In this document: positions 55,224-64,000 of the stretch, one piece after another | Position numbering within the stretch: the stretch's first letter is position 1 | Layout: each line of letters opens with the position of its first letter | DNA from: Micrococcales bacterium | GTDB lineage: Bacteria > Actinomycetota > Actinomycetes > S36-B12 > UBA10799 | DNA length: 64,000 bases | Assembly (NCBI GenBank): GCA_016703125.1 | Contig: JADJCR010000009.1 | Coordinates: 1 to 64,000, forward strand | Direction of reading: 5' to 3' | Notes under the pieces: model-generated | What the model was told of the DNA's origin: nothing | The model's database searches: none | What the model saw: only the letters and a program-made list of their open reading frames with translations | Position numbers and translations under genes: made by a program

Positions 55224-57379
55224 TCACCGCCGGGCGAGCACCTGTGGCATGGCCACGCCGGTGTGCCACATCTGCAGGCACAGGTCGGGCGCGAGCGGCC
55301 GTGCGAACAGGAAGCCCTGCGCGATGTGCACACCCTCGTCGAGCAGCGTCAACGCCTGCAACGGGGTTTCCACCCCCTCGGCGAGCACCTCCAGGTCCAG
55401 GGCTCGTGCCAGTGCCACGATGGTGCGAACGATCTCCAGGGACTCCGCGGACTGCCCCAGTCCGTGAACGAACGCGCGGTCGATCTTGAGTTGGTGGGTG
55501 GGCAGGTCGGCCAGCCGGGACAGCGACGAGAAGCCGGTGCCGAAATCGTCGATCGAGATGTCGACACCCAACGCCCGGATGCGGTCGAGTTCGCGCTGCG
55601 CGTGCTCGTCCATCGCTGCGGCTTCGGTGAGGGGGTACCAGCCGGCCGCTGGCGTCGCGCCACCGCACGAGGGCCTCAGCGGCGACCAGCGATCCGGTGC
55701 GCATGTCGATCTGCGGCTGGTACTCCAGGAAGAAGTTGTCGTCGGGGCGGCGGATGGCCACGCGCAGGGCGCGGGCCCGTTGTCGCTGTACCGCCCCCTG
55801 GGCGGCCATGACGGGGTCGAATCGCACCACCGCCGCAGACGGCCGTTCCTTGGCGCTGCGTACGGCGATATCCGCGTTGGTCAACAGCGTGTCGAGGGTA
55901 CTGCCGTCCTCCGGGTAGATCGCGATCCCGATGGAGCTGGTCAACTGCACGTCGCGGTCCCCGATGGGGATCGGCTCGCTGATAAGTGTCTGCACCATCG
56001 TGCTCAGCCCGTCGACCGATCCGCGGTCCATCGCGCGGGTGACGACGAACTCGTCGCCGCCGAGCCGGGCCACGGTGGAGTCCGGGTCGCCGGCCAGCAC
56101 CGTCAGGCGCTGCCCGATCTGACGCAGCACCAGGTCGCCGGTGGGGTGACCCCAGGTCGTGTTGACCTCCTTGAACCCGTCGAGGTCCATGAACAGCACG
56201 GCCAGCGACCGCTGCGGGTTGCGGACCGCCCACTCGTCCATCCAGCTGCGCAGGCCGTCCCGGTGCGGCAGGCCGGTGAGCGGGTCGCGCTCGGCCAGGA
56301 AGCGCAGCCGGTTGGTGGCTTGCTGCAGGTCGTCGGCGGTGCGCTGGATCCGGCGTGCGTCCAGCCACTTCCACACAGCGGTGCACAGCAGCAGTGTGGC
56401 GATCAACCCGGCGGCCAGTGCCAGCCACGGCCGCCAGGAGCCCTGTGCGGCGACCAGCGCCGGGGTGGGCTCTCCGACCAACTGCAGTTCCTGGCCGTCA
56501 CCGAGACTGATGTTGGCCTGGGCGGTCCAGGTGGACACTGCGCCGACGTCGAGGCCGTCGCTGTTGCTCCACACCACCTGGGCGGGCTGCTGCCGGCGGT
56601 CAATCAGGGCCAGCGACATGCTGCCCGGTTCGGTATCGCGGGTTGACTCAGCCATCCAGTCCTGCACCCGCAGGACGCCCACGACCATGCCGGACCAGGC
56701 CGCCTGTCGCTGAGCCAGGGTGGAGGGTCGCGCTCCGGGCCGTCAGACCGGTGCGAAAGCCAACAGGGGACGGCGTCGCGTTCTGCACGATGTCGATCAG
56801 TGGGCCGACGGCTGTGCGGCCGGTGTCCCGCGACTGCAGGATCGCCGGCTGTGTCTGCGGCCTGGCCAGAGCATCGAGCCCGTAGACGTTCTGGTTCCCG
56901 GCTGCCGGGTAGGTGTAGAGAATCGGTAGGTACTGCTCGCGGTCACCCGCAGCCTGCAGGCCCTGCGGCCCCGCCTCCGCGATGGTGCCGGCATGTCCGT
57001 CCGCGGCCAGCTGTTGCTCGAGGCCGGCGCGCTGGTTGGCGCTGATCAGGCGCGCATACTGCACGGCTTGGACGTCGTCGCGGTCTTTGAAGGCCTGCTG
57101 GACGAACGTACGGAACTCCGGTTCGGAGACCAGGTTGTCCACCGCGAACCAGCCGGCCACCGCGCTCAGGGACCCGTTCAGCGTTCCCAAGGACTGACCA
57201 GCCCGCTCTGCGGAGGCACTCACCGCGTCGGAGACAGCGTGGTCGGCCCCTGCGCGGACGTAGTGGCGCTGCATCTGGACCAGACCGATCGTGAGCGCGA
57301 TGCCGAGCGCAGCCAGCAGCGCCACCGGGATGGCGTACTTCCACTCCGATGGCTTCGGCGACGCGTCGTCATCGGCCAC
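55224..57379 (-). pseudogene. CHASE-GGDEF-EAL protein, frameshifted and with a shortened EAL domain
   Basis: The repaired protein begins at GTG 57379 with a membrane helix (AIPVALLAALGIALTIGLVQ), a CHASE-type sensor (FVQQAFKDRDDVQAVQYARL) and a second helix (LALAAGLIATLLLCTAVWKW). GGDEF follows (RDPLTGLPHRDGL; ARLGGDEFVV), then EAL (AAEALVRWRDASGRLVPP). Frame breaks are near 56725 and 55645. From RLVPP the sequence jumps to TEAAAMDEHAQRELDRIRAL, so about 100 residues of EAL, including the N and one E metal ligand, are missing. The tail SIDDFGTGFSSLSRLADLPT and EGVETPLQALTLL are intact. Cyclic-di-GMP synthesis is possible; breakdown is unlikely. Confidence 0.75.
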
Positions 57380-57472
57380 ATGAATATGATCTTCGTTCGG
57401 CGCGTCGGTAGCGCGCTGGAAGCATGCGCACACAGAGGGTGACGACGATCGGCGTCCCACTGACGGTGGCCC

Positions 57473-57478
57473 TAGTCT
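57473..57478 (+). promoter_or_regulatory. -10 box TAGTCT before the PI-PLC-like gene
   Basis: TAGTCT is followed by a short leader with GGGAGG before the ATG at 57496. Confidence 0.4.
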
Positions 57479-57495
57479 GTGCCCCGGGAGGTGGC

Positions 57496-59604
57496 ATGGC
57501 CGGCAACGCGCGGTGGTCCGCGGTGAGCGTGGTGCTGGGTGCCGTACTGTTCCTGCTGGCCAGTGTGGCCGGATTCCTCAACGCCAACGTCGTCAACGGG
57601 CAGCACTTCGCCGCCCACGTCAACCAGATGCGTCAGGACCCGGTGCTGGCCGCAGCGATCGGCGAGGAACTCGCAGCGGCGGTGGTGGACGCCGAGCCGG
57701 ACCTCGTGGCGATCGCGCCGGCCATCGAGACCGGGGCCGCGGCGCTGATCGCCAGTTCCGCTTTGAACGGCATCTTCACCACGGCAGTCGCATCCTTCCA
57801 CAGTGCGCTGACCCAGGAGGGTTCGGATTCCGCGGTCCTGACGATTGCAGATCTGGGGTCGGCGGCGGTGTCCCTACTGGAGGCGGTGGCGCCGGATCTG
57901 GCGGAGAAGGTGCCCGCGGATCTGGACGTCACGCTGGCCAGCATCGGTGGGCAGGAGGGGCCCGCGGCCCAGATCATCCCGTGGTTCCAGGCGATCACCG
58001 CACTGGCGCTGGTGCTGCCCGTGCTCGCCCTGGCGGTCTGGGTCGTCGCCGTGGTGCTGGCCCCGGACCGGCGGATGGGGATCCTCAAGATCGGGTGGGC
58101 GCTGATCGCGGTGGCTGCCACGCTCGGGGTCGGCCTGGCGGTGGTCTGGGTGGTGGCCCGGCTCTACGACCCGGGTCCGCTGCCGTCCGCTGTGCTGCGC
58201 TCCGCGGTGTCGGCGTTCGGGGCGGCACTGGGTCTGCGGGTGGTGACCACGGCAGTGGTCGGCGGGCTGCTGGTGGTGGCCGCGAGTGCGGTGCTGCCGC
58301 AGGTGCACGTGCACGAACGGGTGAGCGCCCTGGGGCGGTGGATCGTCAAACGCCCGCCGCGCCCGGGCTGGGCGATGGCCCGCGGCCTGGGACTCATCGC
58401 GGTCGGTGCGGCGTGCGTCGTGTTCCCTAGCGTCGCCGTGGCTGGTGTGACGGTGCTCGCGGGGCTGGCGGTGTTCCTCGTCGGTGTGGCCGAGGTGGAC
58501 CTCGTGGTGGAGCGGGCACGCGAACGGCAGGTGGCCGGCACCGATGTCCGCCGCTGGCGCTGGGCATGGGTCTTCCCCGTCGGCGCCGGGGTGGTGGCGG
58601 TCGGCCTGCTCGCGGTGGTACTGCTGCCCACGGCCTTGCCGCAGGCCACGCCGGTCGCCGCCGTCGACGCCGACCCGCAGGCCTGCAACGGTCGCCGCGA
58701 ACTGTGTGACAGGCCGTTCGACCAGGTGGCCTTCCCCGCCAGTCACAACGCCATGTCGGCGGCCGACGAGAGCGGATGGTACCTCGCCGAACAGCCGACC
58801 GGCATGGTCAACTCCCTGGCCGACGGGATCCGCGTGTTCCTCATCGACACCTGGTACGGACAGCCCACCGGTTCCGGGGGCGTCGTCACCGCCGAGCGCT
58901 CGCTGGCGCGCGCGCAGTCGGACCTCACCGAGGGCCGGGCCACCGAGATCACACCGGCCATGCAGCGCTCGATCGACCGGTTGCGCGGTGAGAAGACAGT
59001 CGGCACAGAGCAGGTGTACATGTGCCACACCCTGTGCGAGTTGGGTGCCACGCAGTTGCGCGGTGAACTCGAGGGCCTCAAGACCTGGATGGCCGCACAT
59101 CCGCGCGAGGTGGTCACGGTCTTCATCCAGGACGCCACCACGCCGGCGGACACGGCTGCGGTCTTCGAGCGGGCAGGCCTCGTGGACATGGCGTACGTGC
59201 ACGAACCCGGGGCCGCGTGGCCCACCCTCGGACAGATGATCGACAGCGGCAAGCGCCTGCTGGTGCTGATGGAGAACGAAGGGGGCGGGTCGCGCTACCC
59301 GTACCTGCACCAAGGATTCGATGTCGTGCAGGACACCGGGTACACCTACGCGTCGGTCGACGAGTTCGACTGCGCACCGAACCGGGGATCGGCGGACTCG
59401 GACCTGTTCCTGGTGAACCACTGGTTGAGCAGTTTCCGGACCCTGGTGTCCAGCGCCCAGAAGGCCAATGCCGAGGACGTGCTCGGTGAGCGAGTGCGTA
59501 GGTGTCAGCAGGAGCGCGAGCACATCCCCAACTTCGTCGCCGTCAACTGGTACGACCAGGGGGACCTGCTGGTCGTCGTCGACGAACTCAACGGCGTGGG
59601 CTGA
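57496..59604 (+). CDS. Membrane protein with C-terminal PI-PLC-like domain
   Basis: This 702-residue protein has a membrane half (about residues 1-395: helices near 12-30, 170-200, 205-235, 260-285, 310-350 and 370-395) and an extracytoplasmic catalytic half. The latter has the PI-PLC X-domain-like motifs FPASHNAMSAADESG (first His), RVFLIDTWYG, MCHTLCELGATQLRGEL (second His) and VFIQDATTPADTA. It may cleave phosphoinositol-type lipids such as actinobacterial PI or PIMs. ATG 57496 is preceded by GGGAGG 4-5 nt upstream. Fusion of a large multi-helix part to PI-PLC is unusual. Confidence 0.8.
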   Translation: MAGNARWSAVSVVLGAVLFLLASVAGFLNANVVNGQHFAAHVNQMRQDPVLAAAIGEELAAAVVDAEPDLVAIAPAIETGAAALIASSALNGIFTTAVASFHSALTQEGSDSAVLTIADLGSAAVSLLEAVAPDLAEKVPADLDVTLASIGGQEGPAAQIIPWFQAITALALVLPVLALAVWVVAVVLAPDRRMGILKIGWALIAVAATLGVGLAVVWVVARLYDPGPLPSAVLRSAVSAFGAALGLRVVTTAVVGGLLVVAASAVLPQVHVHERVSALGRWIVKRPPRPGWAMARGLGLIAVGAACVVFPSVAVAGVTVLAGLAVFLVGVAEVDLVVERARERQVAGTDVRRWRWAWVFPVGAGVVAVGLLAVVLLPTALPQATPVAAVDADPQACNGRRELCDRPFDQVAFPASHNAMSAADESGWYLAEQPTGMVNSLADGIRVFLIDTWYGQPTGSGGVVTAERSLARAQSDLTEGRATEITPAMQRSIDRLRGEKTVGTEQVYMCHTLCELGATQLRGELEGLKTWMAAHPREVVTVFIQDATTPADTAAVFERAGLVDMAYVHEPGAAWPTLGQMIDSGKRLLVLMENEGGGSRYPYLHQGFDVVQDTGYTYASVDEFDCAPNRGSADSDLFLVNHWLSSFRTLVSSAQKANAEDVLGERVRRCQQEREHIPNFVAVNWYDQGDLLVVVDELNGVG

Positions 59605-59633
59605 CAGACCGACCACCTGCCGCCCGGATGCCT

Positions 59634-59639
59634 TAGCGT
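59634..59639 (+). promoter_or_regulatory. -10 box TAGCGT, leaderless start
   Basis: TAGCGT lies 7 nt before the GTG at 59647 and supports that start over the GTG at 59638. Confidence 0.5.
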
Positions 59640-59646
59640 GTCGCTC

Positions 59647-61298
59647 GTGCAGGCATGGTGGAAGAACGCAGTCGTCTACCAGATCTACCCCCGCTCCTTC
59701 GCCGACTCCGACGCCGACGGCTTCGGCGACCTCCCCGGCATCGAGTCGAAGCTGGACTACCTGGCCGAACTGGGCGTGGATGCGCTGTGGCTGTCCCCGA
59801 TCTACCGTTCGCCGCAGGACGACAACGGCTACGACATCAGCGACTACCACGACATCGACCCGGTGTTCGGCACGTTGGGCGACTTCGACCGGCTGCTGGC
59901 GGGCGTGCACGAGCGGGGGATGAAGCTTGTGATGGACCTGGTCGTGAACCACACGTCCGACGAGCACCCGTGGTTCGTCGAGTCGCGCTCCAGCCGGGAC
60001 AACCCCAAACGCGACTGGTACTGGTGGCGCGAGGGCCGGGACGGGAAACCACCAAACAACTGGGGTTCGATCTTCTCCGGCAGCGCGTGGCGTTCGGCGA
60101 AACCACGGACGCCTACTACCTGCACCTGTTCTCGCGCAAGCAGCCGGACCTGAACTGGGAGAACCCCGCAGGTTCGGCGGTCCACACAGTCATGAACTGG
60201 TGGCTGGACCGCGGGGTCGACGGCTTCCGGATGGACGTCATCAACATGGTGTCGAAACTGCCGGACCTCCCGGACGGACAACTTGCGCCCGGAGGCCTGT
60301 ACGGCGACGGCGGACCGTACTTCCGCAACGGCCCCCGGTTGCACGAGTTCCTGCAGGAGATGGACCGAGCGGTCTTCGCGCACCGGTCCGGCGAGTACTT
60401 GACCGTGGGAGAGACGCCCGGGGTGAGTGTGCAGCAGGCCCGGGACCTCACCGACCCGGCCGTTCGGGAACTGGACATGGTGTTCCAGTTCGAGCACATG
60501 GAACTGGACCAGGGGCCCAGCAAGTGGGACCGGCGCCCGGTGCGACTGCAGGACCTCAAGGAGAACCTGTCGAAGTGGCAGTACGGGCTGGCCGAGGTGG
60601 GCTGGAACAGCCTGTACTGGAACAACCACGACCAGCCCCGCATCGTCTCCCGGTACGGCGATGACACGGCGTTCCGGGCGGCGTCGGCCACCGCGCTGGC
60701 GACTGTCCTGCACCTTCAGAAGGGGACGCCCTACGTCTACCAGGGCGAGGAGTTGGGGATGGCGAACCACCCCTTCGCCGGCATCGATCAGTTCCGCGAC
60801 GTCGAGTGCCTGAACCACTACCGCGAGGCCGTCGAGCACCTGGGGTGCCGGGCTGAGGACGTCCTGGCAGCCATGCGGTCGGTCAGCCGCGACAACGCGC
60901 GCACGCCGATGCAGTGGGATGCCGGACCGGCGGCCGGTTTCACGACGGGCACGCCGTGGATCGCGGTCAACCCCGATCACACCGAGGTCAACGCCGCCGT
61001 TCAGCGCGCAGATCCCGGGTCGGTCTTCCACTACTACCGACGGCTGATCGCGCTGCGCCACGAGGATCCGGTCGTGCAGTCCGGCGGGTACGAGCTGCTG
61101 CTGGCCGACCATCCGCAGCTCTTTGCCTTCACCCGCACACTGGGCCCGCAGCGGCTGCTGGTCGTGGCCAACTGCTCCGACGAGCCGGTGACCTGTCCGC
61201 TCGAGATGACCGGCGAGGTCGTGATCGCCAACCTTCCGCAGCCGCAAGGGGCGCTCCTGCGACCCTGGGAGGCCCGCGTCTACCGGCAGGCCGGATGA
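59647..61298 (+). CDS. GH13 alpha-glucosidase-type glycosidase (one frameshift)
   Basis: The repaired protein of about 550 residues has the four GH13 regions DLVVNHTSDEHPWF, DGFRMDVINM (nucleophile Asp), VGETPGVS (acid Glu) and NNHDQPRIVSRYGDD, and ends in a beta domain. QPDLNWENP and TPMQWDAGP match alpha-glucosidase/oligo-1,6-glucosidase. The frame breaks near 60097: GCGTGGCGTTCGGCG needs one extra base to give FGETTDAYYLHLFSRKQPDL. It overlaps the first DUF202 gene by 4 bp, so the gene heads a three-gene unit. A second GH13 gene lies at 25.6 kb. Confidence 0.82.
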
Positions 61299-61627
61299 TG
61301 GACGACGAGCCCGACTACCGCTACTCGCTGGCCAACGAGCGCACCTACCTGGCCTGGGTGCGCACGGGCCTGGCGCTGATCGCCGCGGGCATCGCGATCC
61401 GCCTGTTCATCACCGAGACTGCCGCAGGCGCCCGGTGGCTGGCGCTGGTCGCGCTCGGATTTGCCGCCCTCGGTGGGGTGCTCACGGTCACCTCCTACCT
61501 GCACTGGCTGAGGGTCCAGGAAGCCATGCGCCGCGGCGAGGCATTACCGACGCAGCGCGGACCCTTGATCCTCACCATCGGCATGGTTCTGCTGGCACTG
61601 CTGGTCACCATCGGGATCCTGCTGTGA
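61295..61627 (+). CDS. DUF202/YidH-like membrane protein
   Basis: This 110-residue protein has the DUF202 start SLANERTYLAWVRTGLALIA and three membrane helices. It overlaps the GH13 gene and a second DUF202 gene by 4 bp each. The family is widespread in pairs and its function is unknown. Confidence 0.88.
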   Translation: MMDDEPDYRYSLANERTYLAWVRTGLALIAAGIAIRLFITETAAGARWLALVALGFAALGGVLTVTSYLHWLRVQEAMRRGEALPTQRGPLILTIGMVLLALLVTIGILL

Positions 61628-61896
61628 ACTCGCAGTGGGAGCGCACGCGGCTGGCCTGGCGGCGGACCATCCTGGCGGTGCTGGTGGTCGGTGGGGTGGG
61701 TGCGGTCCACCTGGCCACGGGCGGGTTGCTGGAGCTGGCGGCGCTGTGCGGGGCGGTCACGGTTCTCGCCTGCATGCCGGCTCTATGGCGACTCACCGCG
61801 TTGCGCCTGGGGACCGACGCAGTGGCCTCCTGGGAGCCGGCGGTGCTGACGGTCTGCGGGTGCCTGCTGGCGCTCAGCGTGCTGTTCGCCCGCTGA
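61624..61896 (+). CDS. DUF202-like membrane protein
   Basis: This 90-residue partner of the preceding gene has WERTRLAWRRTILAVLVVGG and two further helices. The start GTG 61624 lies in the upstream stop (GTGA). Its 3' end overlaps the acyltransferase gene on the other strand by 23 bp. The pair may form a small membrane complex. Confidence 0.8.
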   Translation: MNSQWERTRLAWRRTILAVLVVGGVGAVHLATGGLLELAALCGAVTVLACMPALWRLTALRLGTDAVASWEPAVLTVCGCLLALSVLFAR

Positions 61897-63136
61897 CGGC
61901 GGCGTTGCACGTCAGGAAGGCCAGCCACACGACCGCGAGATTGAGCAGGGCGGCCGATGGCAGGCCGACCGCCCCGGGGCCCCACCGGGTTGCGAAACCG
62001 GTCGCGGCCATGTTGAGGACGGCGAGCCCGCCCGCGGCACACGCCACCCCCGGCCACCCACCTGGCAGCCGCAGCCGGGCCAGCAGTCTCTCGGGGCCGT
62101 GCGCCAGGCCCGCCAGTGCCCAGGCGGTGGGGACGACCAGGACGACCACGCCGGCGTGGACGAGCCACCAGGGGGCGCTCAGGGGTGCAGCCTGCCAGCC
62201 GGTGGCGATGGCGGTGCCCGCTGCGAGTCCCACCAGCGGGATGTGCCACAGGTACATGCCCATGCCCCGGGCCCCGATGAGCGCGATGGCCACCCACAGC
62301 CGGTCATTGGCGAGCAGGCGCTGAAGCCACGGCCACAGCCCCGCGATCAGCAGGATCTGGCCGGCGCCGTAGATCGCCAGGACGGTGCTCGGGGGTGCCA
62401 GGTTGGACAGCCCCGGCAGGCCCGCCACGGAGATCAGCGAGTGGGAGTACGGACCCGCGAAGGCCACCGCCACCGACACTGCGATCAGGGCCGCGCCGGC
62501 AGGAGCCGCCCAACGGCGCCCGCGTGCGGCCGGCAGGTGGTAGCCCACTTGGTGCAGCCAGCCCCACACCAGCAGCATGTTGACCCAGCCCCAGGCCGCC
62601 CAGGGGGTCGTGCGCACAGTGTCGACGGCGACGATGAGCAGGAACCAGGCGACCAGAGTGAGCCACGGCCGGTTCGCCCACTTGATGGTGAACACGGCGG
62701 CGGCGGCGACCAGCAGGTAGACGCCGGCGAACCAGAGCAGTTGGGCCAGGAAACGCCCAGCCCCCTCGACGGTGCTGGATCCCGCGAAAGGGATCAGCAC
62801 CGCGGTCCAGAGCGTGGCGTAGACCAGGACCGGAGCCAGCAGGCGGCGGCCGCGTGAACTCAGGTAGGCCCGCCGGTCATGTCGCGCCAGCGACGCGGCG
62901 TTGGACACCGCGCCGGCGGCGAAGAACAGTGGCAGCACCTGGAACACCCAGGTGAGCGGGATGAGCCAGGGGGCGACTTCGAGGACGTTGATGGCGGTGC
63001 CGTCGCCAGGGGTGTGCCACGCCAGGCTGTGCCCGACGATCACCAGGAGCAGCGCCACGGCCTTGACGGTGTCGAGCACCCGGTCGCGATCACCGGAAGC
63101 CGCCAGGACGCGGGTGCCGATCCGCTGGGTGGCCAT
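61874..63136 (-). CDS. Acyltransferase 3 family membrane protein
   Basis: This 420-residue protein has ten or so membrane helices, with the catalytic-type His early (VKAVALLLVIVGHSLAWHTP) and GMGMYLWHIP near the middle of the C-terminal part, both typical of the acyltransferase_3/OafA family. It would move acyl groups onto exported sugars or lipids. ATG 63136 follows TAGGCT by 7 nt; an in-frame upstream ATG at 63172 gives a non-homologous extension. Confidence 0.85.
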   Translation of the reverse strand: MATQRIGTRVLAASGDRDRVLDTVKAVALLLVIVGHSLAWHTPGDGTAINVLEVAPWLIPLTWVFQVLPLFFAAGAVSNAASLARHDRRAYLSSRGRRLLAPVLVYATLWTAVLIPFAGSSTVEGAGRFLAQLLWFAGVYLLVAAAAVFTIKWANRPWLTLVAWFLLIVAVDTVRTTPWAAWGWVNMLLVWGWLHQVGYHLPAARGRRWAAPAGAALIAVSVAVAFAGPYSHSLISVAGLPGLSNLAPPSTVLAIYGAGQILLIAGLWPWLQRLLANDRLWVAIALIGARGMGMYLWHIPLVGLAAGTAIATGWQAAPLSAPWWLVHAGVVVLVVPTAWALAGLAHGPERLLARLRLPGGWPGVACAAGGLAVLNMAATGFATRWGPGAVGLPSAALLNLAVVWLAFLTCNAAVSGRTAR

Positions 63137-63143
63137 GCGGCCG

Positions 63144-63149
63144 AGCCTA
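63144..63149 (-). promoter_or_regulatory. -10 box TAGGCT, leaderless start
   Basis: TAGGCT lies 7 nt before the ATG at 63136. Confidence 0.5.
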
Positions 63150-63295
63150 GTGATGGGCTGCCCGGAGAACACGCGGCGCGACGTGCGTCGTATTCGTCAG
63201 CCTCGCCGGCACCGCCTCGATGATCACTGCCGGTTGTGCACAGATGTGCCCGAAGGTGATGACGGGGCGTCCACGGCGCTGGCAGGCTTCCCACT

Positions 63296-63930
63296 ATGAG
63301 CACTGGCATCCCGGCTGAGGCGTTCGAGTTCTACGAGCGCCTCGCCGCCGACAACACCCGTGAGTTCTGGGTCGAGCACAAGGCCGACTACGAGCAGTCC
63401 GTGCGGGAGCCGCTGCAGGCCATCGCCGACGCACTCGAACCGGACTTCGGCCCGGCGCATCTCTACCGGCCGTACCGGGACATGCGTTTCAGCCGTGACA
63501 AGACGCCCTACAAGGACCACCAGGGTTGGGTGTTCGAAGCCGAGAACGGCTTGGGCTGGTATCTACAGGTCTCGGCACAGGGCCTGATGGCCGCCGGTGG
63601 CTGGTACCAGTCGACCCCGGCGCAGGTGAAGCGCTACCGCGAGTACCTCCTGGACGCCGGCGGCGACCGGCTGCGGGCTGCCCTGAAACCCCTGCCCAGA
63701 TCGGGGTTCGAGATCGGCGGTGACATGCTCAAGACCCGACCACGGGGGGTGGACGAGGACAACCCGGACATCGACCTCCTCCGCCACCGGTCGATGCATG
63801 TCACGGAAGGTCTGGGAGCCGGAGGCGTGGATGGAGTACCCGGCGGGTGCGGAAGACCCTGCACACGGCCTTCGAGAAGATGCGCCCATTGATGGTCACG
63901 TTGGCGGACATCGTCGGTCCCCCCGAATAA
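63296..63930 (+). CDS. DUF2461 protein (two frameshifts)
   Basis: The intact part (residues 1-165) is typical DUF2461: AFEFYERLAADNTREFW, LYRPYRDMRFSRDKTPYKDH and GLGWYLQVSAQGLMAAGGWY. After RSMHVT the frame moves near 63803 (KVWEPEAWMEYPAG) and again near 63853 (KTLHTAFEKMRPLMVTLADI) to a TAA at 63928-63930, giving about 211 residues. The function of the family is unknown. ATG 63296 follows CAGGCT by 7 nt. Confidence 0.8.
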
Positions 63931-63937
63931 TGATGGA

Positions 63938-64000
63938 GTGCCCCGCCCCGATCCCATGACGCCCCACCCGGACCGCCTGCCGTTGAGCCACCCCCACCGC
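63938..64000 (+). CDS. Start of a gene cut by the window end (DUF5522-like)
   Basis: GTG 63938 opens 21 codons, MPRPDPMTPHPDRLPLSHPH, running off the window. The HPDRLPLSHPHR beginning resembles my recollection of DUF5522 proteins. Only the first codons are visible, so this is tentative. Confidence 0.35.
   Translation, partial: MPRPDPMTPHPDRLPLSHPHR

Noticed and set aside
57874..59967. 697-codon open frame opposite the PI-PLC-like gene
   Set aside because: It is an antisense shadow with low-complexity His/Arg/Gly sequence and covers two unrelated genes.

Overview
This is a very GC-rich bacterial chromosome segment with short intergenic gaps, many GTG starts, many 4-bp ATGA/GTGA gene overlaps and a recurring -10 hexamer (TANNNT or CANNNT) placed 6-7 nt before the start codon. 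Together with the gene content (WS/DGAT acyltransferase, paired WYL regulators, a DUF222/HNH protein, DUF2510 proteins, an ECuC/DyP copper pair, DUF2252, DUF2505-like) this points to Actinomycetota. I cannot name the genus from the sequence.

Layout. 1-2.5 kb: a decayed two-gene mobile cassette (tyrosine recombinase remnant plus an unknown coupled protein), then tRNA-Lys(UUU). 2.9-10.2 kb: a DUF6766 membrane protein with a coupled micro-protein, a lipoprotein, an overlapping SDR and FAD/Rieske oxidoreductase pair, a large secreted NHL-repeat metalloprotease, and an AdpA/GlxA-type regulator with a palindromic promoter region. 10.2-15 kb: a DyP peroxidase and PCu(A)C copper chaperone behind a CsoR-like operator, a secreted phosphodiesterase and small genes. 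15-20.7 kb: a tightly coupled operon of acyl-CoA synthetase, 2-oxoacid dehydrogenase E1 alpha, E1 beta, E2 and an acyl carrier protein, with holo-ACP synthase overlapping convergently. 20.7-23.3 kb: DUF302, a lipoprotein, an AlkA-like glycosylase and DinB. 23.3-33 kb: MFS exporter, GH13 alpha-glucosidase, WS/DGAT, two coupled patatins, DUF2252 and HdeD genes. 33-44 kb: a repeat array, an ABC exporter, secreted proteins, a broken HNH protein, a Tat-exported metallophosphoesterase and an acyl-CoA dehydrogenase. 44-52.6 kb: DUF389, cysE and cysK (convergent), a WYL regulator pair, pterin dehydratase, a membrane-anchored hydrolase, a VOC protein and a DUF2510 membrane protein. 52.6-64 kb: TypA, a CHASE-GGDEF-EAL gene (damaged), a PI-PLC-like membrane protein, a second GH13 operon with two DUF202 proteins, an acyltransferase and DUF2461.

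Three things stand out. First, the E1-E2-ACP-AcpS arrangement suggests a dehydrogenase that charges a carrier protein. Second, there are two families of intergenic repeats: one dispersed at four loci and built round GGGAGYG...CGCTCCC, and one dense array of eight GTGACGAAGGTG-type sites. Third, from about 23.6 kb onward roughly a dozen otherwise intact genes each carry a one-base frameshift, which looks more like indel errors in the source assembly than like a dozen independent pseudogenes. Coordinates of such genes are therefore given across the break.
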